This document shows positions 27,524 through 35,554 of a stretch of 64,000 nucleotides of DNA, one piece after another. This DNA is from Kordia antarctica (GTDB lineage Bacteria; Bacteroidota; Bacteroidia; Flavobacteriales; Flavobacteriaceae), in the NCBI RefSeq assembly GCF_009901525.1, contig NZ_CP019288.1, positions 744,001 to 808,000 on the forward strand, read 5' to 3'. How positions within the stretch are numbered: the first letter of the stretch is position 1; the number at the start of each line of letters is the position of its first letter. A model generated the notes under the pieces. The model made no database searches, had not been told where the DNA came from, and worked only from the letters and a program-made list of their open reading frames with translations. The translations under genes were made by a program, and so were the position numbers.

Positions 27524-29125
27524 TTAAACAGTAAAGCTTGATACAATGGGTTTGAAATATATTTCATAAGCCTTTTCAGGAACTCTTGTATACTTAAATT
27601 TACCACTTAGTTGCTCAATAAGTATTTGTATTAATTGCATTCCTAAGGAAGTAGTTGATTCAAAGTCAAAATCATCCGGCAAACCATCTCCACTATCTTT
27701 ATAGATGAGTTTGTAATAATCACCTGTTTTAGTAATTGAAATTGAAATACTATTTTTTCTATCTTTTTTAAAGCCGTGTTTAAACGAGTTCGTGGTCAAT
27801 TCATTAATCATCAATCCAAGATTCGCCGTTGTATCGCCATCGAAGCTTAGTTTTTCGTCAATCTCAATCTCTGTCGCTAACTCTAAATCCTTGTTACCCA
27901 ACGTATTTTCTATAGATAGAATGAGTTGTGCAACATATTCATTAATATGTACATCTTTTAAAGTATCGGTACCATATAATTTTTCATGCACTAATGACAT
28001 CGACTGGATTCTGTTTTGACTATCCCGAAGCGCACTTTTTACATTTTCATCCTCATATTCATCTTCTTGCATTGTTAGAATCCCAGAAATCATTTGCATG
28101 TTATTTTTTACTCTGTGATGTATTTCCTTGATTAACGTTTGGATGTTGGTAATACTATTTTCTAATTCATCATTTTTAGAAACAACAATGCCATTGGCTT
28201 CGCGTAGATTTCTGTTTAGTACTTTATTCTTTAAAAATTGTATGAGTACTAATATTAATAATAAGGCAGCTATTCCGTACCATATATATGAATATTTACG
28301 AATGTTTTTATTGATTATTGGCGATTTTTTATAAGCGCTTCCAACTTTTAGTTTTAATCCAAATAACTGAATTGTTGAGTAGATAAAGTCTTCTTCTTTG
28401 ACATTGAAATTTTCAAAGTATTCAGCGTCTCTGGATGTGTTGAAAATTTCAGATCCGTCATAAACCGCTTCACGAGTTAAACTTATAGAGTCGTTTATTA
28501 AAAACTTACGCACATAAATATCTTGATTATTACTTTCGTAAAAGTAATCTAATAAATACTTTACATTGAGTACTGGCGCCATATACCCTAAAATTTCACC
28601 TTCGCTATTTTTTACGGAGAAGTTAAAAGGAAAACCTGCCCAACCTTCTCTGAGATTGATTGGCGTAAATAGTTTTATGGTATTGTTTTGCATTAATACA
28701 TCCAACTCATCAACTCTTTCTTGAGACAGAAACGATTTCACAGAAATTCCTTTTAACGCATTCGGATCTATTTTTTGAGGTGTGATTACATATTGAAACA
28801 CATGGTTTGTATCAATGTAGTTCACTAAGATAGAATCGTTGAATTTTATTTCTTTCAGAAAGTCATTTAGATACGTTTGTAACTGAATCTCCGTAGGGAA
28901 TTGTTTACTATTTTTTGTGTAGCTTTTTAATGACGACACTAAGGTTGCATATACCTCTATACCGGCTTTTGCGTTTATCATAGCGTCGGTATGCGCTTTG
29001 CTTAGTTGTGCATCAATTTTTTGTTGCTCTAGGGCTTCATAATTGTTTATGATGCTGTGCAACAAAAACCAAGTAATTGCTAATACAACAAATACGCCAA
29101 TGTAATATTTGAGACTTTTAAACAC
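27524..29125 (-). CDS. Membrane sensor histidine kinase, HisKA_2/HWE-like (PdtaS type)
   Basis: The 533-residue protein starts with a membrane helix (about 5-22). An extracytoplasmic sensor region reaches about 275, then a second helix (YIWYGIAALLLILVLIQFL) and a short coiled coil. The phosphoacceptor domain has EIHHRVKNNMQMISGILTMQ, the HisKA_2 signature with the histidine pair. The ATPase domain follows, with N box LMINELTTNSFKHGF, G1 DSGDGLPDDFD and G2 SLGMQLIQIL. It would phosphorylate a response regulator encoded elsewhere, since none is adjacent. Two terminators lie just upstream of its start, separating it from the small peptide gene at 29487. Confidence 0.92.
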   Translation of the reverse strand: MFKSLKYYIGVFVVLAITWFLLHSIINNYEALEQQKIDAQLSKAHTDAMINAKAGIEVYATLVSSLKSYTKNSKQFPTEIQLQTYLNDFLKEIKFNDSILVNYIDTNHVFQYVITPQKIDPNALKGISVKSFLSQERVDELDVLMQNNTIKLFTPINLREGWAGFPFNFSVKNSEGEILGYMAPVLNVKYLLDYFYESNNQDIYVRKFLINDSISLTREAVYDGSEIFNTSRDAEYFENFNVKEEDFIYSTIQLFGLKLKVGSAYKKSPIINKNIRKYSYIWYGIAALLLILVLIQFLKNKVLNRNLREANGIVVSKNDELENSITNIQTLIKEIHHRVKNNMQMISGILTMQEDEYEDENVKSALRDSQNRIQSMSLVHEKLYGTDTLKDVHINEYVAQLILSIENTLGNKDLELATEIEIDEKLSFDGDTTANLGLMINELTTNSFKHGFKKDRKNSISISITKTGDYYKLIYKDSGDGLPDDFDFESTTSLGMQLIQILIEQLSGKFKYTRVPEKAYEIYFKPIVSSFTV

Positions 29126-29172
29126 GTAGGGCTATTATTAACTAGGGGTTAAGAATGTAAATATACACAATT

Positions 29173-29208
29173 CAAAAAAGTCCTGTTAAAAATTAACAAG
29201 ACTTTTTG
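29173..29208 (-). terminator. Stem-loop upstream of the histidine kinase gene
   Basis: AAAAAGTCCTGTTAA and TTAACAAGACTTTTT pair around an A-rich loop, with one bulged C. It is T-rich on both strands. It probably ends transcription that comes from the peptide gene at 29487-29645 or protects the kinase gene from it. Confidence 0.75.
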
Positions 29209-29380
29209 CAAATTAGATATTTTTACACCAAATGAACTCTAAGATGTTTGGCTATTTTATTCATCGCTGGTATTCAATGTATTTTCTTAATAAGCTAACC
29301 TATCCAAACAATAATACCATTTACCATATTAAAACGCCCTTTTCTTTTACAAGAAATTCAACCTATAAATGGTATAACAC

Positions 29381-29411
29381 AAAAAAGCCCCGCTCTTTCG
29401 AACAGGACTTT
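29381..29411 (-). terminator. Terminator after the small peptide gene
   Basis: On the minus strand AGTCCTGTTC pairs with GAGCGGGGCT (G-U wobbles) around GAAA and is followed by T6. It lies about 75 bases beyond the stop of the precursor at 29487. Confidence 0.7.
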
Positions 29412-29486
29412 CTACTTTTATCCAACTTATAAATTTACATTTTATTAAAAATGTTTCCTTATAAACATATTGAAGTTAGATATAAT

Positions 29487-29645
29487 TTATTGTTCGTGAC
29501 AAACCATACAACGATCTCCCCAAGTTCCATTGGCTTCACAAGTTTGGTTTACTGTACCTCTACCTTTTACTTTTTCGTAAGTATCTCCAAATGAAGAAAT
29601 GGCTTTTTTGTTTAATTTCAGATTTTTTAAACTTCTTTTTTTCAT
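29487..29645 (-). CDS. Small Cys-containing ribosomal-peptide precursor (class I lanthipeptide-like leader)
   Basis: The 52-residue ORF begins MKKRSLKNLKLNKKAISSFG, the LxLxK-type leader of Bacteroidota natural-product precursors. It is nearly the same as the leaders at 39578 and 60897. The core region (VNQTCEANGTWGDRCMVCHE) has three Cys. A true Gly-Gly is absent; KVKGRG stands at the expected cleavage position. A shared promoter box lies 52 bases upstream. No modifying enzymes are adjacent. It may be matured by enzymes elsewhere in the genome or simply oxidised. Confidence 0.75.
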   Translation of the reverse strand: MKKRSLKNLKLNKKAISSFGDTYEKVKGRGTVNQTCEANGTWGDRCMVCHEQ

Positions 29646-29666
29646 GGTGTGGTTTTTTAGTTTTTC

Positions 29667-29711
29667 TAAAGATAGTGCATTTGAAAATCAACCATTTACG
29701 GTTTTACCGTA
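29667..29711 (-). promoter_or_regulatory. Promoter module: TACGGT-ACCGTA box plus TAnnTTTA -7 element
   Basis: Read on the minus strand, the box TACGGTAAAACCGTA (29697-29711) is followed after 22 bases by TATCTTTA (29667-29674), which lies 21 bases before the peptide ATG. The box here is a near-perfect inverted repeat. The same arrangement occurs at 38979, 39770, 44183 and 45089. Confidence 0.7.
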
Positions 29712-29864
29712 GGAATGTTAGGATAAAAGTAGTATTCTCAAGAAGTTGTAGAGAATTGTCTGAAGAAATAATTTTACAAAACTAAAAAAAGGCTATAAGA
29801 TAAGACTTGAAAACGTCACTCTAAACCATATACTGAACTTTATTCAGTACCAAATCGAAATCTG

Positions 29865-30238
29865 ATTAACGTGAGTTCGATATAAAATTTCAGAGTGTTT
29901 TTTTGTCTTTTCCGAAGTATAGCAGGGATTTTTCGTTAAGAATTTTCGAATCCTTGGAAATCGAAGATTCATGAACTCCTTAATTTAAAATAGAAAACCG
30001 TGAACTAAAAAATTTAGAAAAATTCATGCGGTTTTAGTTTTTCCAAAAAAGAAAAACTAAAAATGCCTCTGGAAAAGCGCACTTTCTTTTGTTGACGTCT
30101 GTGCTGAACTTGATTCAGTATTCTTTGTGCGAGCAAAGAAAACGAAAATAACAAAATGAAAAATCAAATATTTAGCACTTATTTTAGAAATATGTTCAAA
30201 ATTTTATTTGAGTAAACTTATATCGAACTCAGGTTAAT
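29865..30238. mobile_element. MITE-like noncoding element with 21 bp terminal inverted repeats
   Basis: The left end 29865-29885 (starts ATTAACGTGAGTTCG) and right end 30218-30238 (reverse complement starts ATTAACCTGAGTTCG) match at 20 of 21 bases. The 374-base interior has no ORF but is rich in stem-loops (for example TAGTTTTTCC/AGAAAAACTA near 30045) and carries a CTGAACTTGATTCAG unit at 30104-30118. No target-site duplication could be confirmed by eye. It could be a non-autonomous transposon remnant or a structured repeat. Confidence 0.6.
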
Positions 30239-30391
30239 AACATAAATTTTCAAAGATTATGTGAAACTGAATCAAGTTCAGTTTGACGGAAATTGAAGGT
30301 ATGAATGCACAGATTACTTCGAGATTATAAATTTCTCGTAATGACGTTCTGAGAGACCTTTTGAATTAGTCTCTTGTATGTATAATGATAA

Positions 30392-30877
30392 TTAATTCAG
30401 AAAACGTCCATGCCAGCTTTCACTTGCAGGAACTTCCCAGTTTTCTAAAAAATCTGCTTTTGTAGTTACCAAATTGTTGAATACAATGGTTTTTCCTGTC
30501 ACAGCATTGTCTTTTGCCATTTTACGGAAGTCTTTTAAGTCTTTGTATGCAATGTATTCACCTTGCTTGTAGGAAACGTTCATTTTGTCCATTAAATCAA
30601 CATTGTAGTCTTTTTCTAATTGTTGAATAAAACGAACCGAAGCATCAATAGAACAACCTGTTGCCGCTTGTGTATCTTGATCTACAGCAATGATTATGAA
30701 ACGCTTGTATTTGATTTCAAAGGAAGCTTGTAAGTCGCTTCCGTGTGCTGTCCATTGTGTGATGAAGTCAGCAAGTTTTGCCTTTATTTCTTCTAATTCA
30801 GTTTCGCTAAATGATCTGTTTGCTTGGTAAATCCAAACTTTGGCTTCTTCTGAAATTGTATTAAATTCTACGAGCAT
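30392..30877 (-). CDS. Conserved hypothetical protein, 161 residues
   Basis: I recognise this as a protein conserved in Flavobacteriia and sometimes labelled ABC transporter ATPase, but it has no Walker motifs, so that label is not supported. It starts MLVEFNTISEEAKVWIYQAN and has regions FIIIAVDQDTQAATGCSIDA and GKTIVFNNLVTTKADFLENW. It has no signal peptide or membrane segment. It follows the Fe-S oxidoreductase gene by 29 bases on the same strand and is likely co-transcribed with it. The single Cys in TGCSID sits in a conserved-looking stretch. Function is unknown. Confidence 0.85.
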   Translation of the reverse strand: MLVEFNTISEEAKVWIYQANRSFSETELEEIKAKLADFITQWTAHGSDLQASFEIKYKRFIIIAVDQDTQAATGCSIDASVRFIQQLEKDYNVDLMDKMNVSYKQGEYIAYKDLKDFRKMAKDNAVTGKTIVFNNLVTTKADFLENWEVPASESWHGRFLN

Positions 30878-30906
30878 GTGTTTTTAGTTTACGACTTCTA
30901 GTTTTA

Positions 30907-31686
30907 TTATAAGTCTTGTGCGTTTGCAATGAGTTCTGCGATGTCTTGCACTATTACGCTGTCTTCTTTTTCTTTATTTTTAATTCCGTCCGTCATCATC
31001 GTATTACAGAATGGACAACCAGTCGCAATGATATCTGGTTGTACTTCTAATGCTTGTTCCGTACGTTCAATATTTACTTCTTTGTCTCCAGGTTCAGCAT
31101 CTTTAAACATTTGCGCGCCTCCGGCACCACAACAAAGTCCTTTTTTTCGGCAGTTTTTCATTTCTACCAACTCAACATCTAACTTGCGAATTAGTTCACG
31201 TGGAGCTTCATACACTTCATTGCCACGACCTAAGTAACACGGATCATGAAACGTGATCTTTTTTCCTTTAAAACTTCCGCCTTCAATCTTCAATCTTCCA
31301 TCATCAAGTAATGATTTTAGAAATTGCGTATGATGCATTACTTCGTACGTTCCACCCAATCCTGGGTATTCGTTTTTAAGCGTATTAAAACAATGTGGAC
31401 ACGCTGTCACTACTTTTTTGATATCGTACGCATTCATGACTTCAATGTTAGTCACGGCTTGCATTTGAAATAGAAATTCGTTTCCAGCACGTTTTGCAGG
31501 ATCGCCAGTACAACTTTCTTCTGCACCTAATACTGCAAACTCAACATTTGCGTTGTTTAGTATTTTTACGAAAGCTTTCGTTATTTTTTTGGCTCTGTCG
31601 TCAAAACTTCCTGCACAACCAACCCAAAATAGTACTTCAGGTTGTTTTCCTTCCGCCATGTATTCTGCCATTGTAGGTACTTTCAT
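30907..31686 (-). CDS. Fe-S oxidoreductase subunit with two CCG (cysteine-rich) domains
   Basis: The 259-residue protein has two cysteine-rich CCG-type repeats as in HdrB, GlpC and LutA. The first has WVGCAGSFDDRAKK and ACPHCFNTLKNEYPG. The second has DPCYLGRGNEVYEAPR, CRKKGLCCGAGGAQMF and ATGCPFCNTMMTDG. Such domains bind a noncubane 4Fe-4S cluster and handle thiol/disulfide or two-electron redox chemistry. The gene lies 40 bases downstream of the membrane-bound ferredoxin-like partner (31727-33040), so the two probably form one complex with a membrane anchor, an HdrDE-like arrangement. Physiological donor and acceptor are unknown. Confidence 0.9.
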   Translation of the reverse strand: MKVPTMAEYMAEGKQPEVLFWVGCAGSFDDRAKKITKAFVKILNNANVEFAVLGAEESCTGDPAKRAGNEFLFQMQAVTNIEVMNAYDIKKVVTACPHCFNTLKNEYPGLGGTYEVMHHTQFLKSLLDDGRLKIEGGSFKGKKITFHDPCYLGRGNEVYEAPRELIRKLDVELVEMKNCRKKGLCCGAGGAQMFKDAEPGDKEVNIERTEQALEVQPDIIATGCPFCNTMMTDGIKNKEKEDSVIVQDIAELIANAQDL

Positions 31687-31726
31687 TGTCGTATATTTTT
31701 AAGTTGTCACTTTATTTTTTAACTGC

Positions 31727-33040
31727 TTAGTTTTCATCTTTCCAATTGAGTCTGTCCATTTGATTATATGGCCAAGGTGCTCCATTGTTTTCAATATTCC
31801 CCATCATAACGTTTAGTTCTGTTGGTGCCGCTGATTGCTCCATAACTAAGTATTTACGCATTTCCATGATAATGGATAACGGATCAATACTCACAGGACA
31901 CGCTTCTACACAAGCATTACAAGATGTACACGCCCATAATTCTTCTGGTGTGATATAATCATTTAATAACGATTTTCCATCATCGATAAATGTGCCTTTG
32001 TTTGCATCAATGTTTTTTCCGACTTCTTCTAGACGATCTCTAGTGTCCATCATTATTTTACGTGGCGATAGTTTTTTCCCTGTCTGGTTTGCAGGACATT
32101 CACTTGTGCAACGTCCACATTCCGTACACGTATACGAGTTTAGTAATTGAACCCAATTTAAATCTTGCACATCTGAAGCTCCAAATTTTTCTGGTTCGCC
32201 TTCATCTTCTCCTTCTGCTGGAGCGGCAAACGGATCAGCATTCGGATCCATCATTAACATGACTTCTTTTGTCACATTTGCATCGTTTACAAATTCGCCC
32301 TTAGGCTTTAAATTCGCATAAAACGTATTTGGAAATGCTAATAGAATGTGTAAGTGTTTTGAGAAGTATAAGTAGTTTAGAAACACTAAAATTCCCGCAA
32401 TGTGCAACCACCAAGCTACTTTTTCAATAATATGTGCAGTTTCAACATTTCCTTCGAATAAAGGATATAGATATTGACTGATTACATTTCCGTTTCCAGC
32501 TTGTTGAAAAGATATATCGGCAGCATTCATCACAATAAATAACGTCATTAAAACTATTTCAAAGTATAGAATGATGTTTCCGTCACTTTTTGGCCAACCT
32601 TTCATTTCGGCACTTAGAAAACGTTTTAACTTGATTATATTTCTACGAATCCAAAATATGATTACAGAGATTAATACACCAATTGCTAGTATTTCAAATG
32701 TTCCAATTAGGAAACCATAAATGCTGTCTGGTAAAACTTTAGTGAAAACGCGGTGTGTTCCGAAAAGTCCGTCAATGATAATTTCTAAGACTTCAATGTT
32801 TATGATTACAAATCCGACATATACAATGATATGAAAGAAACCTGCAATTGGTCTGCGCACCATTTTTGATTGTCCCAACGCAATCATTCCCATGTTTTTC
32901 CAGCGTTGTGATTTGTTGTCAGAACGATCTACATCTTTTCCTAGATTGATGTTTCGGGATAGTTTTTTAACATTTTTTCCGAAGTAACCTATGCCGAAAA
33001 TTAAGAGTATGGCAAATAGAATGTTTGGAATGTACTCCAT
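31727..33040 (-). CDS. Membrane-bound 4Fe-4S dicluster protein (HdrE/NarI-like plus ferredoxin domain)
   Basis: The 437-residue protein has an N-terminal membrane region with about five helices (for example ILFAILLIFGIGYFGKNVK and FEILAIGVLISVIIFWI) and scattered His that could bind haem. A C-terminal 4Fe-4S dicluster domain follows: CTECGRCTSECPANQTGKKL and CTSCNACVEACPVSIDPLSI. It probably moves electrons between the quinone pool and the CCG-domain protein encoded just downstream. Both ferredoxin motifs are complete (CxxCxxCxxxCP). It follows the MlaD-like gene by 27 bases in the same direction. The specific role is not known. Confidence 0.9.
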   Translation of the reverse strand: MEYIPNILFAILLIFGIGYFGKNVKKLSRNINLGKDVDRSDNKSQRWKNMGMIALGQSKMVRRPIAGFFHIIVYVGFVIINIEVLEIIIDGLFGTHRVFTKVLPDSIYGFLIGTFEILAIGVLISVIIFWIRRNIIKLKRFLSAEMKGWPKSDGNIILYFEIVLMTLFIVMNAADISFQQAGNGNVISQYLYPLFEGNVETAHIIEKVAWWLHIAGILVFLNYLYFSKHLHILLAFPNTFYANLKPKGEFVNDANVTKEVMLMMDPNADPFAAPAEGEDEGEPEKFGASDVQDLNWVQLLNSYTCTECGRCTSECPANQTGKKLSPRKIMMDTRDRLEEVGKNIDANKGTFIDDGKSLLNDYITPEELWACTSCNACVEACPVSIDPLSIIMEMRKYLVMEQSAAPTELNVMMGNIENNGAPWPYNQMDRLNWKDEN

Positions 33041-33067
33041 GAGTAGTATATGTTTAGGTGGTTAAGC

Positions 33068-34066
33068 TTAGTTTTTCTTTTCTTCGGTTTCTTCTTTTTC
33101 GTCTTCTTTTGGTTCCTCGTATTGTTTTGGACGTTTTCCAAATAATGAGAAGTGTACGTATCGTTTCGGATTCAACTTCATGTCTTCTAACAGTTGTTCC
33201 ATTTGTAAAGATGCTCCTGTAAGATTGTCGTAGAGTTTATCATCTTTCAATAGCTTTCCAACAGAACCTTTTCCATTTTCAATTCCTGCAATGATGTTAT
33301 CAAATCGTTTGAGAGTTCCTTGCATTTGCTTCATGGTTTCGTTGAGTTCTAATGCAGCCAACGAATCAGAAATTGTAGCCATATTGGACGCCATTTTGTC
33401 AAGATTTGTAAACGTATTGTCTAACTTATCTTTGTTTCCGTCTAAAAGCGAATTGAGTGTTCCTGAAGCTTTTTTGAAGTTTGAAACCGTCGTTGTCAAA
33501 TCTTGAAGGCTGTTTTTGATGTTATTTCTTGATTCTTCGTTCAGAATTTGATTCACAGAAGTTAACAAAGAATCTGCACTTACCAACATTAATTCTACTT
33601 TGCTTTGTAATGGTGAGAGTTGATTGGTAAAAGCATCAATCATTCCTAATTCTATGACAGTTTTAAGCGTATCACCCGAAACTGCTATTGCAGCGCCATC
33701 GTGCTTTAGCTTGATTGATAACGTTTTTCCGCCAATGAAACCGCTTTCTTGCAATTGCACTAAGCTATTTTTAGAAAATTTAAAATCGTTGTCTAAGGAA
33801 AGTGTAACTAATGATTTTCCAGATGGTTGTAATTTAATGCTTTGTACTTTTCCTACTTGATAGCCATTGATTAAAACTTTGGTAGAAGAAACCAAACCGC
33901 CAACATTATCATATTCTGCATAAAACACTCTGTCGTTAGATAGTACAGACCTTGACATTAAGTAACTAATTCCGAAGTATAAGAGCACTAGCGCAGTAAT
34001 TACCAGTAATGCTGTTTTGATTTCTCTAGATCTTTTCAATTTTTTGGAAATTTGTGAACTTCGCAA
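33068..34066 (-). CDS. MlaD/MCE-domain protein
   Basis: The 332-residue protein has a basic N-terminus, one membrane anchor (LLVITALVLLYFGISYLMS, about 20-38), then an MCE domain (VFYAEYDNVGGLVSSTKVLI ... GYQVGKVQSI, about 45-120). A long helical region and a charged, Glu/Lys-rich tail follow. MCE proteins form hexameric rings in the periplasm that carry phospholipids between membranes. No MlaE or MlaF gene is adjacent here. It follows the amidase gene by 37 bases, an order common in Flavobacteriia as far as I recall. Confidence 0.92.
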   Translation of the reverse strand: MRSSQISKKLKRSREIKTALLVITALVLLYFGISYLMSRSVLSNDRVFYAEYDNVGGLVSSTKVLINGYQVGKVQSIKLQPSGKSLVTLSLDNDFKFSKNSLVQLQESGFIGGKTLSIKLKHDGAAIAVSGDTLKTVIELGMIDAFTNQLSPLQSKVELMLVSADSLLTSVNQILNEESRNNIKNSLQDLTTTVSNFKKASGTLNSLLDGNKDKLDNTFTNLDKMASNMATISDSLAALELNETMKQMQGTLKRFDNIIAGIENGKGSVGKLLKDDKLYDNLTGASLQMEQLLEDMKLNPKRYVHFSLFGKRPKQYEEPKEDEKEETEEKKN

Positions 34067-34103
34067 AATTAGCCATTTTTTTACAAAGAATCTGTCTAAT
34101 TTA

Positions 34104-35234
34104 TTATTGTTTTAGCACTTCTGTTAAGGATATCTTTTTTCCGTTTTTGTAAGCTACAATGTAACATGTTGCATACCCTTTGCGAATAGCTGCTTCTTTT
34201 TTACGCTTTATTTCTTCATAATCAGAAGTTTCTCCGTAGAAATAACGAAATATTTTTCCCGCTTTTTCTCTTGATATTTCTTTTAATCCTTTAAAATTAT
34301 ATGCTTTTGTAGAAATCTTTTTAGAACTCGCCGCCAATTGTACTTTAAACGTAACATCTTTATATACTCTTGAAACCGCTTTTTCTTCACTTTCGTGATG
34401 ATCTACAACGGTATTTTTAGCATCTGAAGAAATATCCACATGCAATGAAATATATTTTTTGATCGCATTATATAAAGAATTTGTCATGACTTTTTTACCC
34501 TTTTTAGAGTTTAGATAGTCTTCTTCTTTTTTATGCGTTAAAAAACCCAATTCTACCAAAACACTTGGCATATACGTTTTTGATAATACCCAAAAACCTG
34601 CTTGCTTTACGCCTCTATCTTTACGTTTTGCAGTAGTTTTAAATTCTTTTTGAATGTACGATGCAATTTCAATACTTTGATCTAAGTATTCTTCTTGCAT
34701 GATAATTAAGCTTATTAATGATTCTGGCGAGTTTGGATCGAATCCGCCATAAGTTTCTTCATAATTGTCTTCCAATAAAATCACCGAGTTTTCGCGCTTG
34801 GCAACTTCTAAATTTGATTTATTTTTACTCAACCCTAATACAAATGTTTCCGAACCGTATGCTGTTCCTTTTTTTCCAGGTTGCGCATTGCAGTGAATAG
34901 AAATGAATAAATCTGCTTTTTTCTTATTCGTTTTTATAGCACGTTGCTGTAATGTTGGATACGTATCTTTGGTGCGTGTGTAAATAACTTTTACATTAGG
35001 AAGTTTTTCTAACATCTTTCCCAACGCCAATGAAACATCTAAAGCAATGTCCTTTTCCGTGGTTTTATAACGTCCAGTTCCTGGTGTTCCTGTGTCTCTT
35101 CCGCCATGTCCAGCATCAAGCATTACAACAAATTGCTTTTTCTTTTTTGGAGGATTCTTTTCTGTGGTTCCGTTCGCCGCAACTAAAAAACTAGTCGTGC
35201 AGAGCATCATTAAAAGTAAAAAATATTTTTGCAT
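34104..35234 (-). CDS. N-acetylmuramoyl-L-alanine amidase (Amidase_3) with C-terminal SPOR-like domain
   Basis: The 376-residue exported protein has a signal peptide (LLLMMLCTTSFLVAANG). The Amidase_3 domain covers about 33-265 with zinc ligands in VVMLDAGHGGRDTG, a Glu in KRENSVILLEDN, the His of LFISIHCNAQPG, and the catalytic Glu in PSVLVELGFLTHK. The last 80 residues (VTFKVQLAASSKKIST ... GYATCYIVAYKNGK) look like a SPOR domain, which binds denuded septal glycan. The enzyme cleaves the amide between MurNAc and the stem peptide during cell separation. It is divergent from the LptD-like gene across a 320-base gap. Confidence 0.93.
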   Translation of the reverse strand: MQKYFLLLMMLCTTSFLVAANGTTEKNPPKKKKQFVVMLDAGHGGRDTGTPGTGRYKTTEKDIALDVSLALGKMLEKLPNVKVIYTRTKDTYPTLQQRAIKTNKKKADLFISIHCNAQPGKKGTAYGSETFVLGLSKNKSNLEVAKRENSVILLEDNYEETYGGFDPNSPESLISLIIMQEEYLDQSIEIASYIQKEFKTTAKRKDRGVKQAGFWVLSKTYMPSVLVELGFLTHKKEEDYLNSKKGKKVMTNSLYNAIKKYISLHVDISSDAKNTVVDHHESEEKAVSRVYKDVTFKVQLAASSKKISTKAYNFKGLKEISREKAGKIFRYFYGETSDYEEIKRKKEAAIRKGYATCYIVAYKNGKKISLTEVLKQ

Positions 35235-35554
35235 AAATTCGATTTTTAGCTGTTCGTTTATATCTTTAGTAGGTCAAATACAATTCGCCAACACCTATAT
35301 ATGTTAACATAAACTTAATTATGTCGGCTCTTTTTATTTGATTATAGTATAATAATGTTAATCTACGTTCCTTATTGTGTTAATTATGATTAATTTTTCA
35401 TAAATCTATGATAAAAATACACTAACAGGTTTGGCACTTCAATTATTGAGCCATACTTTTACGACCTATATTTGAAACGAAAATATAAAAGTTACTTGAC
35501 TATTCATAAAAGAAATCTTTCTTTTGTGAATTATAACGAATTTGGACTAGAGCA
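35235..35554. other. Divergent promoter region between amidase and LptD-like genes
   Basis: This 320-base A+T-rich region must hold both promoters. I saw no repeat, hairpin with T tract or small ORF worth reporting. Confidence 0.5.

Noticed and set aside
29232-29432. 66-codon plus-strand ORF between the histidine kinase and the peptide gene
   Set aside because: It crosses a minus-strand terminator and has no leader, domain or neighbour to support it.
30392-30877. ABC transporter ATPase label for the 161-residue protein
   Set aside because: There is no Walker A, Walker B or signature motif, and the length is too short for an ATPase domain.
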